NCBI GenBank assembly: GCA_900469475.1
Contig: UBXG01000002.1
Location: 1-64,000, forward strand
Direction of reading: 5' to 3'
DNA from: Hyphomicrobiales bacterium
GTDB taxonomy: Bacteria > Pseudomonadota > Alphaproteobacteria > Rhizobiales > Rhizobiaceae
DNA: 64,000 nucleotides
Positions 1 to 8,549 of the stretch are shown piece by piece. The first letter of the stretch is position 1. Every line of letters starts with the position of its first letter. The notes beneath the pieces were generated by a model. The model was given only the letters and a program-made list of their open reading frames with translations, was not told the DNA's origin and searched no databases. Both the position numbers and the translations under genes were made by a program.

Positions 1-1913
1 CCGCCACCCCCACCGGAGAAACCGCCACCGCCGCCTCCCGCACCGCCGAAAGCGGAGGACGAGCTGGAGACGGGTGCGGGGATGGTTGAAGCGATGGTGG
101 ACGCCATGGAGGAGGAGAAGTCGCCGATCGTTCCGCCGATATTGCCGGGGTTGAAATTGCCAGAGTACCAGAGCGGTGCATAGGCAGCCGCCGCGCCACC
201 CGCAGCGGTGGCGAGCCAGGTTTCAAAGGCGCTGGACCACGGCTTTTCGACACCGAGTGCGACTGCATAGGGCAGCAGCTTTTCGAAATGCTGCGGCGAC
301 ATCTGCGGCGCGCCCTGCATGTTCATTCGGTCGCGCTCGGCGAGCGTCAGATATTGCCTGAGGCCGGCGATGCCATCCATCATCTTGCGCCCGAGCGGCG
401 TCGGCGCACCCATCAGAAAATAGAAGACGACGTTGAGCGCGAAAATGCCGACGATAGCGGCGACCAGCGGCAACAGGCCCGCTTCCCACAACGGCACGAC
501 CGCGGCGGCAAAACCGCTAACGGCAATCGAGACGAAGACGAAGCCAAAGAAGGCGAAAATCAGCACCGAAATGATGCGCTGGGCGAGGCTGGCACTATGC
601 TTGCGAAACCTGCGGCCGATCGAGCTGGCGAAAAGCGTTACGAAAATCGACAGGAAGCCCGGCACGATAATGAGCGGCAGGGCATTTTCATGCAGGCGGC
701 CGAAGATGACAATGGAAGCCAGGATGAGGATCGACAGTGCGATACCAGCAATAACATAGAGCGCATTGGCCTTGTAATATTCGTCGCGATGATTGCGCTC
801 GATCGCGCTGCGGAATTTCGCACCGAGTCGCTGCACCGCCTCGCCATTTTCCTTGTCGATGACAAGTGGAGAAAATGGCCCGACGGCTTGCATGATCACC
901 TTGTCGCCGCCACCGAGATCGCTGCCTGCCTTGCCCGAGGGGCGCATGACGACCTTTTCCTTCAGGTCGTCCAAGATGACATATCCGCGCACGGCGAGAT
1001 CGATTGCCGTCGCTGAGAATGCCGTCCAGCCGGAGCTGGCAAAGCCCCTATTGTCGATATAATTGACGAGCGCGGGAGAGATGCCTTCGGGTGGGTCCCA
1101 GCGCGGAACCATGACACCCGGCGGAGGATCGCGGCCGACGGCGATCCAGCTTCGCAGGTAATATGCGAACAACAGGATCAACCCGCCGACGGCAATGATC
1201 GTATCGAGATGATCCCGAAGGAACCAGCCCCATTGCTGGCTGTCGCTCGGCGGTGTGATTGCGCCCTTCGCGAGCTTGATGGCAACCGTCAGACCTTCGC
1301 CGGCTGCGAGCGGGCCGGTCGTCGCGAAAGTAACGATATTGCCCTGCTGGCTTGCGCTTGCGTTCTTGCCGGTAGCACCGAGCGGTCCCGTAAAGAAGGC
1401 AAGCTGCTGCGGCTGCACGCCATTGGGCAAGGTGACTGTTGCCTTCGCATTGATGATTGGGAACAGCCAGCCGTTGCCCGTCACGTTCCAATAAAGTTCG
1501 TCATGATCGCCGAAATAGCGCATTTGACGATTGGTGTCGTAGGTGAGGCGGAATGAATGCGGGCCTGGGTTGAGACTTCTGTCGGCGTTACCGATGTAGA
1601 TGCGCTCGCCGCCCTTGATGCGCTCGCTATGCCAATCCTCCGGCTGCCCATCGCGCTCGACGGAGACGACCTTGAAATCCACCTCGATCTCGCGGCCGTT
1701 GGCATCGGTCATTGTCAGCGGGAAATCCCGGAAGATGCCGCGGCGGATGTTTTGGCCTTCGGCATTGACGGAGATCGTCTCAACGACCTGCATGGAGCCG
1801 TCACGATGCAGCGCGATCGCTTGATCGAAGTTGGTGATGAGCTCGGCTGCCGTCACCGCCGTTGCACAAAGCAGCAGGCACAAAGCCAGGAAGAACCCGC
1901 AAAGCCGTGTCAT
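1..1913 (-). CDS. DUF2207 family membrane protein, 3' end cut by window edge
   Basis: About 637 codons are present and the reading frame is still open at base 1, so the C-terminus is missing. The protein starts with a signal peptide ([11 protein letters not shown] then a Leu/Cys-rich core, ending near TAVTA). A beta-rich extracytoplasmic region follows, then a membrane segment around residues 245-262 ([17 protein letters not shown]), a cytoplasmic part, and more membrane segments around residues 380-480. The visible C-terminus becomes a Gly/Ser-rich stretch ([15 protein letters not shown]), typical of DUF2207 proteins. The family's function is unknown; members often sit beside lemA. Here lemA is nearby on the same strand, but aroA lies between them. 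The ATG follows a GA-rich stretch. The family call is confident; no biochemical role can be given. Confidence 0.85.
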   Translation of the reverse strand, partial: MTRLCGFFLALCLLLCATAVTAAELITNFDQAIALHRDGSMQVVETISVNAEGQNIRRGIFRDFPLTMTDANGREIEVDFKVVSVERDGQPEDWHSERIKGGERIYIGNADRSLNPGPHSFRLTYDTNRQMRYFGDHDELYWNVTGNGWLFPIINAKATVTLPNGVQPQQLAFFTGPLGATGKNASASQQGNIVTFATTGPLAAGEGLTVAIKLAKGAITPPSDSQQWGWFLRDHLDTIIAVGGLILLFAYYLRSWIAVGRDPPPGVMVPRWDPPEGISPALVNYIDNRGFASSGWTAFSATAIDLAVRGYVILDDLKEKVVMRPSGKAGSDLGGGDKVIMQAVGPFSPLVIDKENGEAVQRLGAKFRSAIERNHRDEYYKANALYVIAGIALSILILASIVIFGRLHENALPLIIVPGFLSIFVTLFASSIGRRFRKHSASLAQRIISVLIFAFFGFVFVSIAVSGFAAAVVPLWEAGLLPLVAAIVGIFALNVVFYFLMGAPTPLGRKMMDGIAGLRQYLTLAERDRMNMQGAPQMSPQHFEKLLPYAVALGVEKPWSSAFETWLATAAGGAAAAYAPLWYSGNFNPGNIGGTIGDFSSSMASTIASTIPAPVSSSSSAFGGAGGGGGGFSGGGG

Positions 1914-2005
1914 CACTCCCCCAAAGGATGGCCGCGACGCCGTTGCCGGCGCCGCTTCACGTCAAGAACATGCCTGCGCTCAGCCTCCCTTGAGATGGCG
2001 GAGCG

Positions 2006-3265
2006 TCAGTCTTCGTAAGCGACACCAAGAGACGCCAGCACGTTCCAGTAGGACGGGAAGGTCTTGGCGACGCAATCAGGGTCGAGAATGGTGATGCCGC
2101 CGATCTTCAGGCCGGCGAGCGCAAAGCTCATGGCGATGCGGTGATCGGCAAAGCTGTCGATTTCTGCCGGCAGCACCTTGCCGGCGAGGCTCGGATCGGA
2201 TGCGACGATGAGATCATCGCCCTCTTCAGTCCCGAGGTTCGGCACGATGCGGGACAGGCCGCTCGACAAGGCGCGGATGCGATCGCATTCCTTGACGCGC
2301 AGGTTCTCGATGCCGACGAAGCGCACCGGCGTTTCATTGAACGCGGCGAGAACGGCAAGCGTCGGGATAGCATCCTGCATCTGCGAGCCGTCAATGACGG
2401 CGGGCAGATGCGGAAACTTCGAGATCAGATCATAGGCCTTCGCATCAGGTTGCGAGAACTGTTCCGCCGGCGTGCCGAGATCGATCTTGCCACCACTCAA
2501 CACTTCAGCTGCCCAGAGATAGGTCGCAGCGGAGGCATCGGGCTCGATCACGAAGTCGGCGGCATGATAGCCGGTGGGCTCGACACGCCAGGCAACCGGG
2601 CTCACACGCTCCACCTTGGCGCCGAAAGCGCGCATGGCAGCAACCGTCAGATCGATATAGCCGAGAGCCCCGATATGCTCGCCGAGCAGTTCGACGTCGA
2701 CAGCGCGGTCACCGCCGGCAGCCATCATCAACAGAGCCGAAACATACTGGCTGGACAGGCCGCCATCGATCTGCACGCGGCTTGCCTCGAAGCGGCCGGT
2801 ACCGTTGATGGTAACGGGCGGGCAGCCGGTTTCCGTGGAGGCATCGATGCCGAGCGAGCGCAATGCGTCGACGAGCGGGCCGATCGGCCGCTTGCGCATA
2901 TGGGCATCGCCATCGACGATGACCTTGCCGTCAACCAGCGCTGCAGCTGCCGTCAGGAAGCGTGTCGCCGTGCCGGCATTGCCGAGGAAAAGCGGGGCAG
3001 CCGGCGCCTTCAGCTTGCCGCTGCCGGTCACGATGAAAGTCGTGTCGTCGGGCTCGTCGATGACTACGCCCATGGCGCGCAGCGCTTCGGCCATATAGCG
3101 GGTATCGTCGCTCTTCAGCGCGCCGGTCAGCCGGCTCGTGCCCTTGGCAAGGCCCGCGAGCAGCAGTGCGCGGTTGGTGATCGACTTCGATCCCGGCGGC
3201 ATGGCGCGCCCGGTCAAAGGCTTGCCCGGCGGGATAATCGTGAGTTTGGCTCTACCCATCATCAT
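2006..3265 (-). CDS. aroA: 3-phosphoshikimate 1-carboxyvinyltransferase (EPSP synthase), short divergent form
   Basis: Joins phosphoenolpyruvate to shikimate-3-phosphate in the cytosolic aromatic amino acid pathway. The 419 aa are close to the 427 aa of E. coli AroA. The active-site blocks are all visible: PPGSKSITNRALL near residue 23, GNAGTATRF near 95, RKRPIGP near 123, GGLSSQYVSA near 165, DAIPTLA near 310, KECDRIRAL near 340, FADHRIAMS near 380 and the C-terminal AKTFPSYW. The loop that reads GTAMRP in the E. coli enzyme is GTATRF here. The gene lies 84 bp downstream of lemA and 92 bp upstream of the DUF2207 gene, all on the minus strand. Three in-frame ATGs (3265, 3262, 3259) are possible starts. 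Typical rhizobial AroA is longer (about 450 aa, CP4-like), so this may be a second copy or a replacement. Confidence 0.9.
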   Translation of the reverse strand: MMMGRAKLTIIPPGKPLTGRAMPPGSKSITNRALLLAGLAKGTSRLTGALKSDDTRYMAEALRAMGVVIDEPDDTTFIVTGSGKLKAPAAPLFLGNAGTATRFLTAAAALVDGKVIVDGDAHMRKRPIGPLVDALRSLGIDASTETGCPPVTINGTGRFEASRVQIDGGLSSQYVSALLMMAAGGDRAVDVELLGEHIGALGYIDLTVAAMRAFGAKVERVSPVAWRVEPTGYHAADFVIEPDASAATYLWAAEVLSGGKIDLGTPAEQFSQPDAKAYDLISKFPHLPAVIDGSQMQDAIPTLAVLAAFNETPVRFVGIENLRVKECDRIRALSSGLSRIVPNLGTEEGDDLIVASDPSLAGKVLPAEIDSFADHRIAMSFALAGLKIGGITILDPDCVAKTFPSYWNVLASLGVAYED

Positions 3266-3349
3266 TCTCTTTGGTCAGTCAGGAAAGCGGCCGATGGCCA
3301 GCGGTCGGCATCCTTTACCGCCTCACATGAAAAACCGATAGCGGAAATC

Positions 3350-3901
3350 TCAGAACTTTACCGTTGGAACGGCACGGTCCGCTTCGTTTGATATCTCGAA
3401 ATAGGCCTTCTTGGTAAAGCCGAAGGGGCCGGCGATGAGATTGTTCGGGAAGGTCTCGACCTTGACGTTCAGATCGCGCGCAGCACCGTTGTAATAACGG
3501 CGCGACATCTGGATTTCGCCCTCGACGCCCTCCAGGGAGCGCTGCAATTCGAGAAAGTTCGTGTTGGCCTTGAGATCGGGATAGGCTTCGGCGAGCGCGA
3601 TCACGCGGCCCAGCGCCTGCGACAACAAACGCTCCGCCTGACCGCGGGCGGCGACATCCCCAGACGGCACGGCCTGCGCCTTGTTGCGCAGTTCGACAAC
3701 CTCTTCCAAGGTCTGGCGTTCATGGCCGGCATAGCCTTTGACCGTCTCGACCAGATTGGGAATGAGGTCGGCGCGGCGCTTCAACTGAACGTCGATGCCG
3801 GACCAGGCCTCCTCCGCCACCTGGCGTGCACGGACGAGCCCGTTATAGGCGAAGACGACATAGAGCGCGGCCAGCACTATGATCGCTAGAAGAATAAGCA
3901 T
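3350..3901 (-). CDS. lemA: LemA family protein
   Basis: 183 aa with one N-terminal membrane anchor (MLILLAIIVLAALYVVFAYN), followed by the alpha-helical LemA domain: the conserved AEEAWSGIDVQLKRRADLIPN segment near residue 30, then VETVKGYAGHE. A conserved FPNNLIAGPFGF motif lies near the C-terminus. LemA proteins are membrane-anchored helical bundles of unclear function, often encoded with TPM/DUF2207 membrane proteins, as here with aroA in between. The start at 3901 is chosen over the longer frame because GGGGGA lies 5-10 bases upstream and the anchor begins there. Confidence 0.9.
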   Translation of the reverse strand: MLILLAIIVLAALYVVFAYNGLVRARQVAEEAWSGIDVQLKRRADLIPNLVETVKGYAGHERQTLEEVVELRNKAQAVPSGDVAARGQAERLLSQALGRVIALAEAYPDLKANTNFLELQRSLEGVEGEIQMSRRYYNGAARDLNVKVETFPNNLIAGPFGFTKKAYFEISNEADRAVPTVKF

Positions 3902-4029
3902 CTGAAATCCCCCGTGGCGACTGCAACCCAAGGGACACTAGGCAGATTTCACGCCAATGTCACCCGGCTTTAACGGCGGAGCAGAGCCAAGATAGGCTGT
4001 GGCGATGCCCAATCCCGGGGAAGCTTGCC

Positions 4030-4989
4030 TTAGGCGGCCTGCTGATTCCAGTTGATGCCGCCCGCATCGGTCAGCAGGAAAGCCTCGCCGCAAGCCTTGG
4101 CAAGCGTGCGCACGCGCAGGATGTAGCTCTGGCGTTCCGTCACGGAGATGACGCCGCGAGCGTCGAGCAGGTTGAAGACGTGGCTCGCCTTGATGCACTG
4201 GTCGTAAGCCGGAAAGACGCATTTGTGCAGGCGATGATTTTCACTGTCGCCCGGCGCGCCGGCTGCCAGCAACGCCTGGCATTCCTTCTCGGCATCGATG
4301 AAATGGCGATGCAGCATCTCGGTATTGGCATATTCAAAATTATGCCGGGAATATTCCTGCTCGGCCTGGAGGAAGACGTCGCCGTAGGTGATCTTGTCTT
4401 CGCCTTCGAGGCCGTTGAAATTCAAGTCATAGACACTGTCGACGCCCTGCACATAGGTCGCAAGGCGCTCCAGTCCGTAGGTCAGCTCGCCGGCGACGGG
4501 TGCGCATTCGATGCCACAGACCTGCTGGAAGTAGGTGAACTGCGAGACTTCCATGCCATCGCACCAGCATTCCCAGCCGAGACCCCATGCGCCGAGCGTC
4601 GGGCTTTCCCAATCGTCCTCGACGAAGCGGATATCGTGCAGCAGCGGATCGAGGCCGATCGCCTTCAGCGAGCCGAGATAGAGCTCCTGCAGGTTCGGAG
4701 GATTGGGCTTCAGGATGACCTGATACTGATAATAGTGCTGCAGGCGGTTCGGGTTCTCACCGTAGCGACCGTCGGAGGGGCGGCGGGACGGCTGGACATA
4801 GGCAGCCCGCCAAGGCTTCGGACCCAGCGAACGCAGCGTGGTGGCCGGATGAAACGTGCCGGCGCCGACTTCCATGTCGTAGGGCTGCAGGACCGCGCAA
4901 CCCTTGTCGGCCCAGTAATTGTGCAGCGTCAGGATCAGAGCCTGAAAGGAGCGCTTCGGGTTCATATGGTCGGGCACGTTGGCAGTCAT
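4030..4989 (-). CDS. glyQ: Glycine--tRNA ligase alpha subunit
   Basis: Catalytic subunit of the bacterial alpha2beta2 glycyl-tRNA synthetase, which charges tRNA-Gly. At 319 aa it has the family's usual length. The highly conserved beginning ([17 protein letters not shown], then [16 protein letters not shown]) and blocks such as [20 protein letters not shown] and YGLERLA are present. The beta subunit gene glyS is not beside it: lemA follows downstream, so glyS is either beyond the left edge or elsewhere. An ATG at 4989 is taken as the start; ATG at 4965 (MNPKRSF) is an alternative. Confidence 0.96.
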   Translation of the reverse strand: MTANVPDHMNPKRSFQALILTLHNYWADKGCAVLQPYDMEVGAGTFHPATTLRSLGPKPWRAAYVQPSRRPSDGRYGENPNRLQHYYQYQVILKPNPPNLQELYLGSLKAIGLDPLLHDIRFVEDDWESPTLGAWGLGWECWCDGMEVSQFTYFQQVCGIECAPVAGELTYGLERLATYVQGVDSVYDLNFNGLEGEDKITYGDVFLQAEQEYSRHNFEYANTEMLHRHFIDAEKECQALLAAGAPGDSENHRLHKCVFPAYDQCIKASHVFNLLDARGVISVTERQSYILRVRTLAKACGEAFLLTDAGGINWNQQAA

Positions 4990-5108
4990 GGGAACTGATT
5001 TCTTCCACTAGCGAATTGTTTGGCGGACAGGTGCCACGCCGGGGCGAATGGGTCAAGGCTTTGCAGTACAAGCGGCGATGCAACCCGCCACACCGGGACA
5101 TATGAGTT

Positions 5109-5300
5109 TCATTCATCCTCCCGCTTCACATGATACTCGCCGGTCTTCGGGTCCTTGACCAGCGTTCCCATCGCGCCGGTACGACGTTCCGTTTCGGCGC
5201 GGCGGGATTTTTCGGCGAGCCGCTGGGCATCGCGGACGAAACGTCGATACAGGAACCAAATCCCGCCGACGGCGATGATGAAGAAGATGATCCGGGACAT
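5109..5300 (-). CDS. Small membrane-anchored protein next to sppA
   Basis: 63 aa with one N-terminal transmembrane helix (SRIIFFIIAVGGIWFLYRRF), a charged Arg/Glu-rich helix and a C-terminal LVKDPKTGEYHVKRE motif. It begins 16 bp downstream of the sppA stop with GGGAG about 11 bases before the ATG, so it is probably co-transcribed with sppA. The ending resembles the short PP0621-type motif (LVxDPxCGxYV) with the cysteine lost; that resemblance is only inferred. Function unknown. Confidence 0.7.
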   Translation of the reverse strand: MSRIIFFIIAVGGIWFLYRRFVRDAQRLAEKSRRAETERRTGAMGTLVKDPKTGEYHVKREDE

Positions 5301-5316
5301 TAGCCAGCGCTCCCGC

Positions 5317-6177
5317 CTACAATCCGTACCGGCCCCACAATGCCTTTTCCTCTGCCGCTTCCGCAAGCCCGGATGCAATCCCGGCGCTGAGGCCATCCAT
5401 GCCGCCAAGCGAAATGCCGGGAGCCTTGCGGCCGAAAAGGCTGCGCGGCGTGGTGATCAGCGTTGGCTTGACCTTGTCGCCGAAACGCTTCCTCAATTCT
5501 TGACGCATGTCTCCCAGGCCGTCGATCAGGCCAAGCTCCAGCCCGCGGCTGCCGGTCCAGAACAGGCCGGAGAATACCGTTTCGTCTGCCGAGAGCTTTC
5601 CTGTGCGACGCTCGAGCACCATGTCGATGAAGACCTTGTGGATTTCGAGCTGCAGGCTCTTCAGATATTCGATGTCCTTTTCCTTCTCCGGCTGGAACGG
5701 ATCGAGGATCACCTTGTTCGCACCGGCTGTGTAGACGCGGCGCTCGACGCCGATCTTCTTCAACAATTCCGGAAAACCGAACCCACCGGAGACGACGCCG
5801 ATCGAGCCCACGATAGAGGTGGCATCGGCAATGATCTCGTCCCCCGCCAGGGCGATCATATAGCCGCCAGATGCGGCAACGTCCTCAACGAAGACCAGGA
5901 CCTTCTTGTTTTTCTCGGCGGCCAGATCGCGGATGCGATTGTAGATCATCCGCGATTGCACCGGAGAGCCGCCCGGCGAATTGACGATAATGGCGACGGC
6001 CGGCGCCGTCTTCACGTTGAAGGCCTTTTCAAGCGCCTGCGAAACGCCGGCGAGATTCAGCGATTGCCGCAGCGGACCACCACCGGAAGAGATGACGCCG
6101 CTCAGACGGACGACGGGTACGATCACCTCCTCCTTGCGGAAGCGCTTCGGAAGCATGCGTCTCAAGAACCCAACCAT
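5317..6177 (-). CDS. sppA: S49 family signal peptide peptidase (SppA-like, short form)
   Basis: 286 aa serine protease of the ClpP/crotonase fold that cleaves leftover signal peptides or other membrane-associated peptides. Short SppA proteins use a Ser/Lys dyad formed in an oligomer. The candidate nucleophile is Ser103 in VAASGGYMIA and the candidate Lys is K155 in AGANKVILDPF. The VNSPGGS oxyanion block is near residue 66 and GSIGVVSGG near 124. No clear N-terminal membrane helix is seen, so it may be peripheral or cytosolic. It is followed by a small membrane protein gene and preceded by a TrmN6-like gene about 110 bp upstream. Confidence 0.88.
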   Translation of the reverse strand: MVGFLRRMLPKRFRKEEVIVPVVRLSGVISSGGGPLRQSLNLAGVSQALEKAFNVKTAPAVAIIVNSPGGSPVQSRMIYNRIRDLAAEKNKKVLVFVEDVAASGGYMIALAGDEIIADATSIVGSIGVVSGGFGFPELLKKIGVERRVYTAGANKVILDPFQPEKEKDIEYLKSLQLEIHKVFIDMVLERRTGKLSADETVFSGLFWTGSRGLELGLIDGLGDMRQELRKRFGDKVKPTLITTPRSLFGRKAPGISLGGMDGLSAGIASGLAEAAEEKALWGRYGL

Positions 6178-6285
6178 TCGTCATCCCTGTTTCATGATGT
6201 TTGTTGCCCGTGATGTATGCATGGAAACGCCAAACACAATATTGCGGATCGTATTTGATGCCCTGATGCTGAGCGCGCCGAATGG

Positions 6286-7062
6286 CTAGCGGCGCGGATA
6301 CGAAGTGCGGCCGTTGTTCATGTCATCGACGAAATCGGTGAATTTATGCGTTCCCTCGCCATGCATGATCAATGGTGCCCGAAGCGCCAGTCTGGCCCTC
6401 GAACCCTTGATTGCCGTCACCAGAATGCGCACCGCACTCTCACCCTCACGGGGATGGATCGGCGTGATTTCAATGCCGCCGAAGCGGCGGCCGCAGGCGG
6501 CGATGATCTCGCCGATCGATTCTGGCCGCGCGATCAGCGAGAGCTGGCCGCCCGGGATCATGATCGCGCCTGCCGTGCGGATCCACCGTTCGAACAGCCC
6601 GTCGGTCATGGCATGCGCCTCGGCCTTCAGCACGTCGGGTGTCAGCCTGTCACTGGCATCGTTGAAAGGCGGGTTCATGATGACGTGGTGGAAACTGTCG
6701 TCGACGAGACCCGCTTCGTTGCGGTCCTTGCCGGTCAGCGTGACATCGGCTTCGATGACCGAGACGCGGCCGGCAAAACGCGCATTTTCCGGCAGCAGGA
6801 GGCTCTTGCGCGCGAACTCGGCCATATCGGACGAGCGCTCGAACAGCACGACCTGCGCCCGGTCGAGTCTTGAGGCCACAGCCATTCCGGCTGCTCCGGC
6901 GCCCGCGCCGAGATCCGCCACCCGGATCGCACGCTCATCTGCGACAAGCGCTGCGAGCAGCATGGCATCCATGCCGGAGCGGTGCCCCCTGCCCTTCGGC
7001 TGCACGACATGGAAGGCGCCGCGGTGGAAAGCATCAATGGTTTCGGAGGGACTTTCGGCCAT
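6286..7062 (-). CDS. TrmN6/YfiC-like adenine N6-methyltransferase
   Basis: 258 aa class I SAM-dependent methyltransferase. A SAM-binding motif I reads VADLGAGAGAAGMAVA near residue 48, and the amino-methyltransferase motif IV reads MNPPFND. This combination is typical of tRNA1(Val) adenine-37 N6-methyltransferases, though substrates of the alphaproteobacterial members are not settled. The start is placed at 7062 (MAESPSET), not in the longer open frame, because GAGG lies 6 bases upstream, overlapping the end of the preceding DUF2007 gene. Only 8 bp separate the two, indicating translational coupling. Confidence 0.82.
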   Translation of the reverse strand: MAESPSETIDAFHRGAFHVVQPKGRGHRSGMDAMLLAALVADERAIRVADLGAGAGAAGMAVASRLDRAQVVLFERSSDMAEFARKSLLLPENARFAGRVSVIEADVTLTGKDRNEAGLVDDSFHHVIMNPPFNDASDRLTPDVLKAEAHAMTDGLFERWIRTAGAIMIPGGQLSLIARPESIGEIIAACGRRFGGIEITPIHPREGESAVRILVTAIKGSRARLALRAPLIMHGEGTHKFTDFVDDMNNGRTSYPRR

Positions 7063-7070
7063 GGCGAACC

Positions 7071-7301
7071 TCAGCCGCGCGCCGGACGAAGCTCGTCGCC
7101 GAGGCCGGCATCGACGAGGATCCGCCGCGCCTGATCGGCACGCTCCTCCTCCACCAGAAAACGGCGCGGCAGCATCCCGAGGGAGCCTTCCAGAATGCTC
7201 ATGGCCTGGTCCGCAATGAAGCAATGAATTCCCGCATCCTTCATCAAGCTCTCAGCGAATGAGAGAAGGACCGGGTCATTGGTACGGATCAACTCGTGCA
7301 T
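7071..7301 (-). CDS. DUF2007 domain protein
   Basis: 76 aa soluble protein beginning MHELIRTNDPVLLSFAESLM, with the DUF2007 pattern in which a short beta-alpha-beta unit precedes GSLGMLPRRFLVEEE. The family resembles a PII-like putative signal-transduction fold but has no firm function. The start at 7301 is chosen because AAGG precedes it; upstream residues are not conserved-looking. It is the first gene of a minus-strand pair with the methyltransferase gene and is divergent from ispB, with a shared 108-bp promoter region. Confidence 0.8.
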   Translation of the reverse strand: MHELIRTNDPVLLSFAESLMKDAGIHCFIADQAMSILEGSLGMLPRRFLVEEERADQARRILVDAGLGDELRPARG

Positions 7302-7409
7302 AGGCCTTAGAATTCCTGTCAAATTTACGCGACGAGACAATTCGCCTCTTGCCGCCCGTTTCGCCCCTTCTTATTGTGCTTTGCAGAAAATGAACAGGAG
7401 TCCGGATCG

Positions 7410-8426
7410 TTGGGCGTCGTGATACCGCTGGAAGAAAGCAAGAATAAACTGGCATCCATCAAGCCGTTGGTGGACCTGACCAAGGCGGATATGGAACGCG
7501 TCAATCAGCTCATCCTGTCCAAGGCCGGCTCTGATGTGCAGATGATCCCGGAGGTTGCAGAGCACCTCATTTCCTCTGGCGGCAAGCGTTTGCGGCCGAT
7601 GCTGACCATCGCGTCTGCCGCTCTTTACAGCTATCAGGGCGACAATCACATCAAGCTCGCGACATCGGTCGAATTCCTGCATACGGCGACGCTGCTGCAT
7701 GACGATGTGGTTGATGAAAGCGATCTGCGTCGCGGCAAGTCCACCGCCCGGATGATCTGGGGCAATCAGGCAAGCGTGCTGGTCGGGGATTTCCTGCTCG
7801 GCCAAGCTTTCCGCATGATGGTGGAAGTCGGCTCGCTCGAAGCTCTCGACGTCTTGTCCTCGGCTGCCTGCGTCATCGCCGAAGGCGAGGTGCTGCAGCT
7901 TTCCGTTTCCAAGAACATGGAGACGACGGAAGACGATTATCTCTCGGTCATCCGCGCCAAGACTGCAGCGCTCTTTGCCGCTGCAGCTGAAGTCGGCCCG
8001 ATCGTCGCCAATGCCGGCAAGGCGGAGCGCAATGCGCTGAAGTCCTATGGCACCAATCTCGGCCTCGCCTTCCAGCTCGTCGACGACGCGCTCGACTACG
8101 GCGGCAAGGCCGTCGATCTCGGCAAGAATGTCGGCGACGATTTCCGCGAGGGCAAGATCACGCTACCGGTGATTCTCGCCTATCGCCGCGGCACGGAGAA
8201 GGAGCGTGCCTTCTGGCGCGAGGCCATCGAAACCGGCAACAACAGTGACGAGAATCTCGAGAAGGCTCTCGGCCTGATCACGAAATATGGTGCGCTGGCC
8301 GACACAATTGCCCGTGCCGTCCATTACGGCACCATCGCGCGCGACGCCCTGGCACCCCTGCCGGAAACGCCTTGGAAATCGGCACTTCTGGAAGTGATCG
8401 ATTTCTGCATCGAACGCGTTAATTGA
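7410..8426 (+). CDS. ispB: Polyprenyl (octa-/decaprenyl) diphosphate synthase
   Basis: 338 aa trans-isoprenyl diphosphate synthase that makes the ubiquinone side chain from IPP and a short allylic diphosphate. The first Asp-rich motif HDDVVDE is at residues 97-103, GGKRLRP at 57-63, and the second Asp motif is QLVDDALDY near 220. A TTG start at 7410 is chosen: AGGAG ends 9 bases before it, and the protein then begins GVVIPLEESKNKLASIKPL. Another TTG at 7374 lacks such a site. In Rhizobiales the product is usually decaprenyl (Q10), so ddsA is an equally fair name. It is divergent from DUF2007. Confidence 0.92.
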   Translation: MGVVIPLEESKNKLASIKPLVDLTKADMERVNQLILSKAGSDVQMIPEVAEHLISSGGKRLRPMLTIASAALYSYQGDNHIKLATSVEFLHTATLLHDDVVDESDLRRGKSTARMIWGNQASVLVGDFLLGQAFRMMVEVGSLEALDVLSSAACVIAEGEVLQLSVSKNMETTEDDYLSVIRAKTAALFAAAAEVGPIVANAGKAERNALKSYGTNLGLAFQLVDDALDYGGKAVDLGKNVGDDFREGKITLPVILAYRRGTEKERAFWREAIETGNNSDENLEKALGLITKYGALADTIARAVHYGTIARDALAPLPETPWKSALLEVIDFCIERVN

Positions 8427-8549
8427 TGGCGGCTGCCTGAATTTGTTGCAGGGCCGCTTCAAAAAAGCCATCCTGTTGTGAATCAGTTGACACGAACGCT
8501 TTATGCCGCCGGCGTCTTCGCCGGCTGTCCCTTGATGAAAGGCTTTCTA

